Positions 24,058-35,370 of a stretch of DNA of 64,000 nt are shown here, one piece after another (positions within the stretch are counted from its first letter, which is position 1; the number at the start of each line of letters is the position of its first letter). The position numbers and the translations under genes were made by a program. The DNA comes from Alisma plantago-aquatica. Its lineage: Eukaryota; Streptophyta; Magnoliopsida; Alismatales; Alismataceae. The notes below the pieces were generated by a model that was given only the letters and a program-made list of their open reading frames with translations, was not told where the DNA came from and did not search any database. Location of the stretch: positions 746,712,056-746,776,055 of the forward strand of contig OY856413.1 in assembly GCA_963693085.1 (NCBI GenBank), written 5' to 3'.

Positions 24058-27000
24058 ACTTACCAATAAAATTATAAATTAGTGAATGCATAGATGTGAT
24101 TGTAAGATAAAAAACATAAAAGGGAAGTCCATACGGAATGTATAGCCATACATACACATTGAAACCTAGATACACATTTTATACACATATGTATATGTAT
24201 AACCTAGATAGTTATACATGTATATTGATGATCATTAAGAAGATGAAGGAAATATTTCCAAGTAATGCAAAGTATACTTCAGGGTCTAGTTGATCTCAAT
24301 GATTAATGTTACCAATGATGCATATAATTGATATTACTACAAAGTGCAAAATGAATAAAAATAAGTATTTGTGGAGATATTGAATCTAGTAAACTAAAAC
24401 CCTATATCTAGATATGCTATTAGTTTGAAACCCATAAAGGTACGAAAATGAATTCCTAGAAAATGTTTTCAAAATGAAAACATGTATGAAAATGGTCTAT
24501 ACTAGTGTTACATATGGGTATGTAATAAATAAATACATGAATAAGGTATACAATGGACGCATGTAATGATTAGAATGTCATATGTGATTATATATATATA
24601 TATATATATAATACTCTAATATGGAGACAATATAAAAACTAAAGGTGAATTAGTACATATTATATTCACTATGTGACAAAATGGTAATTCCACCTAATAA
24701 GAACTTATAACTGATTTCAAGCCAAGATACATCAAACAACCCCAGTATATTCTCTATCTTGATAGATTTGTGAGAAATTGACAACCTTGACCCTTGTTGG
24801 CATCTTGATTAGAAACTTTTAATTGGTACAAGTAGTAAATTCTCCATTCTATAATTGAACTGTATATCTCTGTCTTGCATTTCATTTATGCAATTTTTGC
24901 AAAAGTGGTGAACAATTTTGTTATTAGCCTTTCCCTCTTGTTCAAGGTGACTGTGACTAAATTGAATAGTTGAAAGTTTTGAATAATTGAAATATTGGTT
25001 GATTTAGGTATATATTGGCTAAGAGCTTTGCCTCACTAGATTTGGTGGGTCATATCCCCCAACCCTACACATGGATAATAGACAATTAGAGGTCCCCCCC
25101 AGTATTTGTTACCCCCATAGGCAAAGTGTTGTTCCCTCATAGAGGGGAGAATATTATGCACCTAGCCACTAGAGAAGACAAAATATTAGATTCATTATTC
25201 CAATGGATACAAATAACATCCCAAATTTTCAATAATAATTTAAGCCTTACAATGTGGTTTTCTTATATAAATACAATTGAGGGTCTTAACACATAATGTC
25301 CATGAAATGATATTTCTTATATGAAAATGAAGTAATATAAAATAAAATGAGACTCAAGATACTTTTTCTCTTTCATATATTCATTACGGGTTGCAATTGA
25401 CTCAAGTTGATGAATGTTAGTTTTCCCTTTTCTTTTTTCTCTCCCCCAAGATAGTATTCCCATAAGGGCATAAAGAGGAATATAAGTTAAATTGTGAAAT
25501 GATATTCATTAATCATCTCATTTTGGAGTAAAAAATAATTATGAAAAGGTATTACACATTATTTCACCTTTTATGTAAATAATTCAAGGTAAGGACTTTT
25601 AATATATTAACATAATACAATGGTGAAAATTGAAATCAAAGAGGATGGGAAGAATTTAGACTCTTTATTGGATGTATGGTCAAAATTTGGTCAAGTTTTG
25701 GCCATGTTTGACCCTTCAAATTAATTTAGCAAGTTTTGATATAGATTTGAATTAGGTTTAATTGGAAATATCATTAATGCATCCATTAAAATATGGTTCC
25801 GGATTTATCTTGCCATCATGACCCTTGATTATTTTCCTTGATGGCTCGAATGATACCCATCATTGGATTAAGATCTAAAGACTCCACCATCATGTCCTTC
25901 CTCTAGTTATTCTACAAAATGGAAACTAGTCAACTTTGAATTGTTTTCATGACCATTTCTCCCTCAACTCCTTTTTATGAGCTCCCTTCTTCAACATATA
26001 TAGGAGGTTGTACTGATTAAAATGATCTATCACTCCCCTTCCCTTGTGGGATGTGGACAAAATGCCCAATTACGGCTTCTTACTCCTCATCACCCCTGAT
26101 TCATAGATGCCTCCTTAGACACCCCTTCTCCTTTCTAAGAGTCTCGCAAGCACCACCAACCCTAAGTATTCTATTCTTCACTGTAAATTGATGCCCAACA
26201 ACCCCAAAAATCTATTAAATTCTCCTCCTTTCTAATTAAGTACTAATTTTCTCTAATCGCCTCTACGTCCTTTGGCTCAATCGAGTGCTAATATGCATCC
26301 ATGGACCTCATTGGTTCTTTTCCCTTTTTCTATTTGGCATGTGATGGCCCCAGTCGTCGTGTCCTATAACGGAGTTCCAACACCTCATCAACTTTCACTG
26401 TCAGTGTACTTCAATGGTCCCCTGACCCCAAAATCCACAAATTCATGAGACCTCACTTTTGGTTTCCCAAACCGTTTTGACCCTTTTCTTTGATGCTTCT
26501 CCCCAATATGGCTTCCGACCTTCACCTCCCCTATTTTGCTGGTTTTCTAGTGAACTCAAGGTCCACAAAAATCCTTTTCCTTACATTTTTGCCCCAATCA
26601 CCTTCGATTTGACATTGAAATGCTTTCCCTATGGTTTCCTACCACCTTCTCTATTGTGTCAGCAATTCCAATTATTGGTTTGCTCCTCGACCATGGCTGA
26701 AGAGGAGCTAGTGCTCTAGTATATGACAGAGCCCACGAGTTGGCTCCTTGTCACCACCAAGATGTAGAAAACTCACCTTAAATCTTGGGATCTTGAGCAA
26801 GGACCAGATCTTAGATATCTGATCGGAGGTCTCATGCCTCACTGAATCTCCTTGGAGCCAAGAGCGGAAGAGAACAATGACGAGGGTAAAAATACTCGGG
26901 CCCACGCTAGTTTAATCGAATAATTTTAATAGCAACTGTGGTAAATTAGTATTTTGACATGCCTTAGATGTACTTGATGCACACTTTTGATTTACAGTTA

Positions 27001-27931
27001 AATGACAATTTTGCCCCCACAATTTTTATTAAAGTGTCTCACACACCTTAGTATTATTGTCCTTTTGTGTTTTATTTAAATACATTTTATTTTTTATTTA
27101 AATGATTGTGACACTAAGGTTTTCCCAAATTTTGATTGGTCTATTTACAAAATGCACAACTTTTGCATATGAACTCAGAAAATGATGGAAAAATATTCTT
27201 TGGAAGGCCCTTTTGATTTTATATCGATCTATCCTATTTTCAAATTTAAACATTCAATCACTTCAATAATTTGAGACTAAAATTTGGATTTTTATGATTA
27301 TGAACCCATGAACATATTAATATTTTGGTCAAATTATAGGAGTTAAAAACCTAATTAAGTCAAAAGACTTTACCTGAGGTGTTTTGTTATAGGTAAGTGG
27401 GACATGCATATTTGGAACAAGTAATTTCTATCTAATGCATGCTTGTTTATGATTATGCACATTAATTGATTTCACAAATTATGAATGTTTTCTCAAGAAG
27501 ACATCTATATTTATCATTGTTTGATTGGTTGTTTTATTATAGTCTATGGTAACACCCCAATTATGATTATGATTAAGATTAATGAATAATTCTCAACAAG
27601 GGGAACTCTATTATGGTTTAAGATGGAGAAAATCCCATCATCGCATTAAGAGGGAGAAATCCCATCATGTTGAAGTATAAAGATCATGGTAAAGTTAATG
27701 TTTAGATAATTGGAATTGAATCAATTTTTTTATGCTTCTTGAATCATGGACCTCAATAGGTCATCAAGTGCTTTCCTAGCATCAAGGTCTTTCCTAGAAA
27801 TCATGTTCTCTTAAGTGGGAATCATAGAGAGATGCATACATTTAGGTTCAATTCGTCATGTTATCAGTGACTCATGAATGCTTAAGATAATCCTTGGTCA
27901 AATTATGTCAAATTATTACTTGTCAGTTTTA
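24058..27931. other. Unassigned AT-rich DNA, LTR-like
   Basis: Contains a TA microsatellite at 24589-24610 and a GC-richer segment at 25990-26900. That segment includes gaaaactcaccttaaatc near 26767, similar in style to the chromovirus LTRs. No gene, no LTR pair and no boundaries were recognised. Confidence 0.4.
24589..24610. repeat. TA microsatellite
   Basis: Perfect run of alternating T and A. Confidence 0.9.
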
Positions 27932-28141
27932 TCATATTAAGCTAATATGTTTTGTCTTATAAAGTGCCAAATACCACTTATTGATGTGATGTTTGTTTTT
28001 CATGGATGGGGACACAATGTCTGTAGGACATGGAGCAAGTGAAGAGTAGAGAGGACAACCAAATACTAGGAGATATTCAAGCTTAGGCTGGTGGGGGTGC
28101 CATTTACCAAATTGATCCAGAGAGTTAGATATCATGTACAC
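27932..28141 (-). pseudogene. Copia-type integrase relic
   Basis: A short minus-strand stretch reads PKLEYLLVFGCPLYSSLAP, resembling the post-catalytic integrase segment of copia polyproteins (typically xPNLxxLRVFGCxAY). The expected following motif is only loosely visible. No LTRs accompany it. Confidence 0.45.
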
Positions 28142-28851
28142 TGTGTTTAGTCATGTTACCAAACATACTAGATTTGATAAGATAAACCACTTGTAGTTTT
28201 CTTTACCCAAGAATTATGTATGAATATAATTTCATTCAATGCAAAGTGTTTCATGTATTTAAATTTCTAAGATCACAATATTGTGACACCCCCTTGAATA
28301 AGAATTCTTTTATTCAGGTTTAGGGATGCATTCCCAAGGAAAGATACTAAAACCTAGGTGACTAGGGGTTCACCCTAGGAGAGATAGAAAGGCCAGAGAA
28401 ATTTATTTACCTAGTTTAGATCTCAAGTATCAACCTAAACTTAGCTAATGAGATAGCCTCTCAGTTCTGAATGGTCATGGAAAACCAATTGAGAATTGAG
28501 GAGGGATGTCATAATCATGAGACTTTTGATGCATCTCTCCTTTCTTACTAGTTCTTGTGGTATGAGGCACATGTATTAGTAGGTTAGTGAGAGGTGGCAG
28601 GATAAGACCCCAGATCTCTAGGTATGTGCCTGATCACCACATATCTAGGAATGTAGGAGGTACATAAAGACCAAAGGTTAAATAGTCATCTACACCTAAT
28701 GATAGGAAGTCATGATGCTCTAAGTGTAGTAATGAGTCAGTTTCATAAACCCTAAGTATATTTAGACCAATGGAATAGTTAATTTATGTCCACATGAACC
28801 TATTATGAAATATATTTCTTTTCATGTAAAATTTAGAATGTTAACTATCAC
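28142..28851. other. Unassigned sequence; possible LTR start at 28282
   Basis: tgtgacacccccttgaat at 28282 resembles the start of plant Ty3 LTRs, but no end or second copy is visible before the next element begins at 28852. Confidence 0.3.
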
Positions 28852-31603
28852 TGTAAGGAGGCGGGATCAACCCCTACTAAAAAAAATTTGAAGAATAAAA
28901 CATCCATTCCAAACACACTCAAAGGTGTTCTAGAATAGGTGTAAAATTTTCAAACTTCAATAAATGGTATTCAAAAAAACCAAAGTATAACAACGGAATA
29001 AAAATAATGACTATATTCAATTTTCACAAAAGATTACAAAAGTACATCATAATATCCCATAAGGTTTTATATGTATGATACAACATAAGGATCTAAGTAG
29101 GGGGGAATCTAAACCATAAAAACTTTGTCTCCAAGCTTTAACTCCTTAAGGTAGTCCAAAACTTCATGCCTTATCATCCAAGTCCTTCACCTAGGGTTGG
29201 AAGCATACCCCAGTAAGAAGAGAAAATAGATGACATTAGCAAAGGCTCGTATGTACATACTAAAAAGGAAATGGAGAAATATATAGAATTAAGGACGACA
29301 AATATAAAAGGCTTCCCATAGAAAGGATAAGGACCACCCAAATGGGTATCAAGAGAAAAGGAATTGAAATCATATGATAACAAAAGAATACTTGCCATTA
29401 ATAAAACATAAATATTGTGCCACACAAGCATATGTAAAGAATTAGGGCACACACCCCATATCATCAACCTGCATGCATGTGAGATAAACATAGCCCTAGA
29501 AAAATATAAACAAAATGGCGTCCAAGTCTTATAAACTTGAAACCTGATAGAGAAAGGAATACTTCCAATCTCCCAAATATATAAAACATGGGCCAAGAAT
29601 CACACATCTTTCTCTGGGTATGAGGTTCCTTTCCATCCCAAAAGAGCAGGAAATATCACATATGCTCGACAGGAAATAGCACATCTACCATAAAAACCAA
29701 TGCAATTACACTACTCTAGTATAATTGAATCACATAGCATGTTAAATGTAGAGGCAAGTAGAAAGTATAGTTATAATATATAAACTAGTCACCACATAAG
29801 TGACCAACATATACATCCACCTAATAAGAGGGAAAAAAACATCACATGTCATCTTTTAGAGTTCCATCATGAACAAAGCACAAAATAAGAGTTTAAAAGA
29901 ATATCCATGATCACATGATCAATATCAAATAAGGTAGTTCACATGAACCATGATTTTCAAAAGAAAAGACATTGTGTATAGGATAATGTCCATAGCACAA
30001 AGAGAATGAATAAGCATTGGTGAATTGCTCAACATATAAGAATAGGGGATACATTATACCTCAACTTCAGAGTCTAAATAGTCCAAGTTAGTCCTAGGTC
30101 TAAGCCTAGGCCTCCAAAGAACCTCTAGGGAAGGTGGACAGATCCAATAATTAAGGTTTCCAAGCTTAGCGAGGATGGTTTCTCCAACAAATCTCCTATC
30201 TTGAGCAAGAAGCACCTTCTCCACTTTAGAGGTGAAAAACCTAATTTTCGTCAAAATCACTAAGGAGGAGCTCAAGAAATCCTAAATAGAGAAATTTTAG
30301 AACCCTACGAGACTTATTCACCAAGGTAGGCACCTCGTTTTACCTTGGGATAGCACCTTCATGGCAAAACATAGTAGGAGTGATGCTCTAAGCTAGAATA
30401 AATAAAGGAGAGCAAGAGTTTTTGAATTGGGAGTTGGGAAGGGGTAGATATGGCTATATAAAGAAAGAGGTCAAGTATGAGGTATCTATGAGACTTTCCA
30501 TGTGTCATGTATAAGGGTGTCCATGGACATGCAAGCCTTTATGGATAAGGAAGAAGTCAAGAACGAGGTTTCAAGTTACTTTCCATGTTTCCAATGCTAA
30601 GGGTTCCTATGGACATGCAAACCTTTATGAATAAGGAAGAAGTCAAGCATGAGGTGTCCATGGAGCTTTCCATGTGTCCTTAGCCTAGGGATTTCATGGC
30701 CATGCAAGAGGACAACTCATAGAGGCTATTTGAATATCAAATTTCAATTTATGGACACTTATAGGCCATCCCAACCGACCTCCAATCAAAGAAATAACCC
30801 CATTGGTTGATAGCTTCTAAAGATAAGCTTGTTTATAAAGAGAGTAATCCCTAAAATGCCCTTGGTGAGAAACACCTTCAAACCAAGGTGCAACCAGGTG
30901 CCCTATGGTTAAAAAACTCGAAAATGGTAAGGTAATATATACAGATTATAATGCATGTGACAATTTGCAAAGAAAAACTCCCAATTGGGTAAATTGCATA
31001 AAAGTCTAGACTGTACCTCAAATTGCATAACTTGTACAAACAACATCCAAATTGGACCAAACTTCATCCACAGGTTATCTTTGTTGTGTTGAATATGCAT
31101 TTTCCATTATTTCCGTATTTTGAAGTTTATATAGTCACAATATTCATTACTTATGCCTTTTACTCATTTTCTCTCTCCTAAACTTATCTTAATATTTCAA
31201 GATTGTCCAAATTAGATGAAATTTGACATGTAAGCTAATTTTGATATGTAGATTTCGAATTTGAAGTTTTTTTCAACTTTTGAGACTTCTTTTTATGAGA
31301 TATGTCATATGACCCATTAACGACCCATTATCTAAATTATTCATCAAATTAAGTTTCTTATCTTCATTTTCCCACCAAAATTAGATATATTACCACCAAA
31401 ATGAGTTATGTGGCATATTTTATATATCCATTATAAACCTAAGATTAATGTTAGAACATTAGGTTACATTAAGGTGATCTATACATGCATTAGCTCATTG
31501 GGGTTATACTAAATATCTATTTAGGTCAAACCTTCAACCTTGTTTGGCTAAGTCCAAAATGTCAACTTCTAGGGTAGGGTCTGAGATCTAATATGTTACA
31601 ACA
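28852..31603 (-). repeat. 3' LTR (full length, 2752 bp) of the 28.9-kb element
   Basis: Bounded by tgtaaggagg at left and gttacaaca at right (plus strand). It contains an 86-bp tandem repeat at 30470-30715. A 140-codon minus-strand frame (29174-29596) is also open in the other LTR. Confidence 0.75.
30470..30715. repeat. 86-bp tandem repeat, about 3 copies, within the LTR
   Basis: Units begin gtcaag at 30470, 30556 and 30642, each with ctttccatgt and a catgcaa...ctttatg...aaggaagaa-like tail. The third is incomplete. The corresponding part of the second LTR is beyond its truncation point. Confidence 0.8.
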
Positions 31604-32329
31604 CACCACCCTTTAAAGAGATTTCATCCTCGAAATCAAAACATCCACATATAAGAGAACAACCTATTCACCATCCCTTAAAGGATTCATCTTATTAAGT
31701 CAAAACTATTCTTTAGGAACAAAAGGTTCAACTATACTTCCTTACATCCAACTACATAAGCATGATGCAAAAAAACATGACTTGCAAAGACTAACTATGA
31801 ACTATGGGTTAACTTGTTCTTGTCTATCCTCAAACAAGTCTTTACATATGTGAGACTAGTTCAACATATTAGGGTCCCTAAAGATAAATCATATAGATAT
31901 CTAAGGCTACTATTGCCTAAAAGCATGCTATTTTGAACAGTTCATATCTTCTCAGGCCAGGCCGGTATCATATGGATTCGAGAGTCCTCATAAAACAAGC
32001 TAGTGGTGCAGAGGAAAATCTTGCCATCCCCCGAACCCTAATCCTTTCTAGACACATTTTCTTTCAACTTCATGTCCTAGTAGCTGCCTAAAGTCCAAGC
32101 TAAACAACCTCAAGTTACTATGGTTACTTATACATCTTTTAATTGTAAGATTTTTAGGGATCTATTCATCATTATTCTAATGTGAAACTATAAAATCCTA
32201 AATCAACCCTTCATCATCTATTGGTCAATTCTAGGGCAAACATGTCACTTAAAGGTAAGGCAAGTATGCTAACTAAGGAGATAAAATTGAAATTGGTCAG
32301 ATTCTGACTAACCTGGCCTGATACCATGC
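31604..32329 (-). other. Short internal region of the 28.9-kb element, with PPT and PBS
   Basis: Purine tract (minus strand) at 31604-31620, primer-binding site complement at 32317-32326, three bases before the right LTR. Nothing between them codes for a recognisable protein. The element was therefore either non-autonomous or lost its genes by internal deletion. Confidence 0.7.
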
Positions 32330-33932
32330 TATAAGGAGGTAGGATCACCCCCTTACTAAAAAAATTGAAGAATAAAACATACAGTCCAAACACACTCAAA
32401 GCTGTGCTAGAATAGATGTAAAATTTTCAAACTTCAATAAATGGTATTCAAAACAACCAAAGTACAACAACTGAATAAAAATAATGACTATATTCAATTT
32501 TCACAAAAGATTACAAAAGTACATCATAATATCCCATAAGGGTTTATATGTATGATACAACATAAGGATCCAAGTAGAGGGAAATCCAAACCATAACAAC
32601 TTTGTCTCCAAGCTTTATCTCCTTAAAATAGTCCAAAACTTCATGCCTTATCATCCAAGTCCTTCACCTAGGGTTGGAAGCATATCCCAGCAAGAAGAGA
32701 AAATAGATGACATCAGCAAAGGCTGGTATGTGCATACTAAATAGGGAACTAAGCAATATATGGATTTAAGGACAACAAATATAAAATACTTCCCATACAA
32801 AGGATAAGGACCACCAAAATGGGTATCAAGAGAAAAGGAATTGAAATCATATGATAATAAAAGAATACTTGCCATTAATAAAACATAAAGATTGTGCCAC
32901 ACAAGCACATGTAAAGAATTAGGGCACACACCCCATATCATCAACCTACATGCATGTGAGATAAACATAGACCTAGAACAATATAAACACAAAGGTGGCC
33001 AAGTCTCATAAACTTGAAACCTGATAGAGAAAGGAATACTTCCAATATCCCAAATATATAAAACATGGGCCAAGAATCACACATCTTTCCCCAGGTATGA
33101 GGTTGATTTCCATCCCAAAAGAGAAGGAAATATCACATCTGCTCGGTAAGAAATAACACATCTTCCATAAAAACTAATGCAATTACACTACTCTAGTGCT
33201 ACTAAATCACATAGCATGTTAAATATAGAGGCAAGTAGAAAGTATAGAAAGAATATATAAACTAGTCACCACATAAGTGACCAACATATACATCCACCTC
33301 ATAAGTGGGCAATAAAACATCACATGTCATCTTTTAGAGTTCCATCATGAAAAAAGCATTAGATAAGAGTTCAAAATAATAACCATGATCACATGATCAA
33401 TATCAAATAAGGTAGTTCACATGAGCCATGATTTTCAAAAGAAAAGACATTGTGTATAGGCTAATGTCCATAGGACAAAGAGAATGAATAAACATAGGTG
33501 AATTGCTCAACATAGAAGAATAGGGGATACATCATACCTCAACTTCAGAGTCTAAATAGTCCAAGTCAGTCCTAGATCCAAGCCTAGGCCTCCAAAGAAC
33601 CTCTAGGGAAGGTGGACAGATCTAATAAGTAAGGTTCCCAATCTTAGAGATGTTGGTTTCTCCAACAAAGCTCCTATCTTGAGCAAGAAGCACCTTCTCC
33701 ACTTTAGAGGTGAAAAACCTAATTTTGGTCAAAATCACCAAGGAGGAGCTTAAGAAATCCAAAATAGAGAAATTTTGGAACCATAGGAGACTTATTCACC
33801 AAGGTAGGCACCTCCTTTTACCTTGGGACAACACCTTCATGGCAAAACATAGTAGGAATGATGCTCTAAGCTAGAGGAAATAAAGGATAGCAAGAGTTTT
33901 TGAATTGGGAGTTCAAAAGGGGTAGATATGGC
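32330..33932 (-). repeat. 5' LTR of the 28.9-kb element, truncated
   Basis: Aligns with 28852-30454. Its outer TG is now TA (tataaggagg against tgtaaggagg). Identity ends abruptly at gatatggc (33932), one base pair step before the tatataaag that follows in the left LTR. The missing part is explained if the LINE inserted here. Confidence 0.78.
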
Positions 33933-34348
33933 GCCAATGAAGGGGAGCATGTTTGGGGTAGCAATCATGTCAAAAAATGACATGAAGAGAATAGGGAGGA
34001 AGACAATGATATTTGTGGATTAAGGAGCGAACCGGATGATGAAAAACACAAATAAGAAAGGAGTTGGCATCTAAATATCAGAAATAGGGTTTCCTCTCAG
34101 CTTTACATGCATAAGTGGTCCAATCAGACCAAGAACAGTGACCAAAAACTAGAACTATAATAGAGTTGCAGGTCATGGCTTGGTAAAAGAGATGTAAGAC
34201 CAACATGGGATTGAAAATATGGCATCAAAAACCCTAATATAGGGTCATATATCCTAAGAAACATGAACACTGGAAAAAAAATTAAGACCCATTCATTCTC
34301 ATCCTTATAGTGGAAAAAAGACAAGAAGATAGAAACTTCTTCTTTTTG

Positions 34349-34511
34349 AAGCCTCAGTCCCAACTATGTTGGGGTCGACTACATGGATCCTTCATTTTCA
34401 TTCAACTCTATCATGGGCCATATTCTAGTTGAGATGTAGAGATTCAAAATCTCTCTTTATAAGCTCATCCCATTTTAATTCAAGTCTTCCTCTTCTTCTA
34501 TTTATTATTCT
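34349..34511 (+). mobile_element. SINE-like fragment (AngioSINE/Au-type 3' domain)
   Basis: gcctcagtcccaactatgtt followed by ggggtcgactacatggatcc is a motif I recognise from the conserved 3' domain of plant SINEs, and the fragment ends caagtcttcctcttcttcta-like. It lacks the tRNA-related head, so it is 5'-truncated. ttctttttg occurs at both edges (34340-34348 and 34512-34520), fitting a target-site duplication. Family name from memory. Confidence 0.55.
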
Positions 34512-34889
34512 TTCTTTTTGGAGAAGATATGTGAAGAAAAATTATCCATATATGACTTCACTATTTGAGTAATGGGAGGCTTACCAACAACTTCCTGAAG
34601 CAATAAAGTTGATCCAAAACCACAAAAATATGCAGTATTCACCAGATCAATAGGAACGAACCTGGGATTTATGACCATGAAAGTGTGCCACAAACTTGCT
34701 ATAGAATCCCCCATTGGGAGGTTCAATATGTAAGAACTATACTTGACACATTATGTTGTGCAATTGTCATGAAAAAAATTCTAAGATATTGCCCCCACAT
34801 GTGGACCATGGAAAATGTTTGGTTGTTTCCTTATTGTTTGGGACCAGTACCCGACATTGAAGCCCAGTCTTGATATGATAGCTTACATT

Positions 34890-35370
34890 TTCTTGGGTGT
34901 GTATTTTAAACTTGTCTCTTAGCCTATATTTTCCATCCATGTTTGAGTACATGGGAATGGAATTAGTAAGACTCAGTAAAGTGGATACTCACACTATCTG
35001 TTGAACATAGAGTGGAAATTGACACCTCCAACACATTAATACATGTTGTATTAATTAACATGATAGAATGTCCTATAGAATATGAAGAAATTCTAGATAG
35101 ATGCAATATATGCAGGGAAGTGGGAAACATAAACAAATAGTGCAGGGATGCAAGAGCCAATCATGATGTACAAGGAGATAAAACCAATGAAACAACTAAT
35201 GTCAAACAAGGACAATCTTAGACAATTGAATTACAACAACAAAGGAGTAGTGGAAACAGGAATGAGAGAGTATTCAAATATAAACCAACCAACTTGTACA
35301 ATAACTCTCTAACTAATAATGGATTTGACAATGTAGAGGAGGAAGTAACAAAAGAAGGAGAAAACATAGA
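34890..35370 (+). pseudogene. LINE ORF1 remnant (DUF4283 end, zinc knuckle)
   Basis: In conceptual translation, VEIDTSNTLIHVVLINM then IEYEEILDRCNICREVGNI then a stop and CRD. This matches the plant L1 ORF1 pattern (a Val-Glu-Ile-Asp strand, then a Tyr-Glu-x-Leu-Pro lead-in, then a CX2CX4HX4C knuckle). The knuckle His is lost (N in its place) and its last Cys follows a TAG. A Gln/Asn-rich basic tail runs up to the chromovirus insertion at 35371. ORF1 binds LINE RNA; this one is broken. Confidence 0.75.

Larger units (their letters stand above)
28852..33932 (-). mobile_element. Minus-strand LTR element with large LTRs and almost no internal DNA
   Basis: Two direct repeats (28852-30454 and 32330-33932) match over about 1600 bp. 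The left copy continues to 31603, giving an LTR of about 2.75 kb that reads TGTTGTAACATATTAG...CTCCTTACA on the minus strand. Next to the right copy the plus strand reads cctgatacca (minus TGGTATCAGG), a primer-binding site, and next to the left copy ctttaaagggtggtg (minus), a purine tract. The internal part is only ~725 bp with no gag or pol. The right LTR stops at 33932 where LINE sequence starts, so about 1.15 kb of LTR should lie beyond the window. Confidence 0.8.
33933..35370 (+). mobile_element. L1-type LINE, piece 1 of 3 (5' region and ORF1)
   Basis: Begins where the LTR at 32330-33932 breaks off. The last ~470 bases code for the DUF4283-end and zinc-knuckle part of a plant L1 ORF1. 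The element continues at 46597 after the chromovirus and again at 62004 after the giant-LTR element. A SINE-like fragment sits at 34349-34511. All parts read on the plus strand and are in the order ORF1, endonuclease, reverse transcriptase. Confidence 0.8.

Noticed and set aside
26459..26719. 86-codon frame near 26.5 kb
   Set aside because: No resemblance to a known protein; lies in unassigned LTR-like DNA.
28282..28300. Possible start of another Ty3 LTR (tgtgacaccccc)
   Set aside because: No second copy, no end and no flanking duplication could be found, so it is only mentioned under the unassigned stretch.
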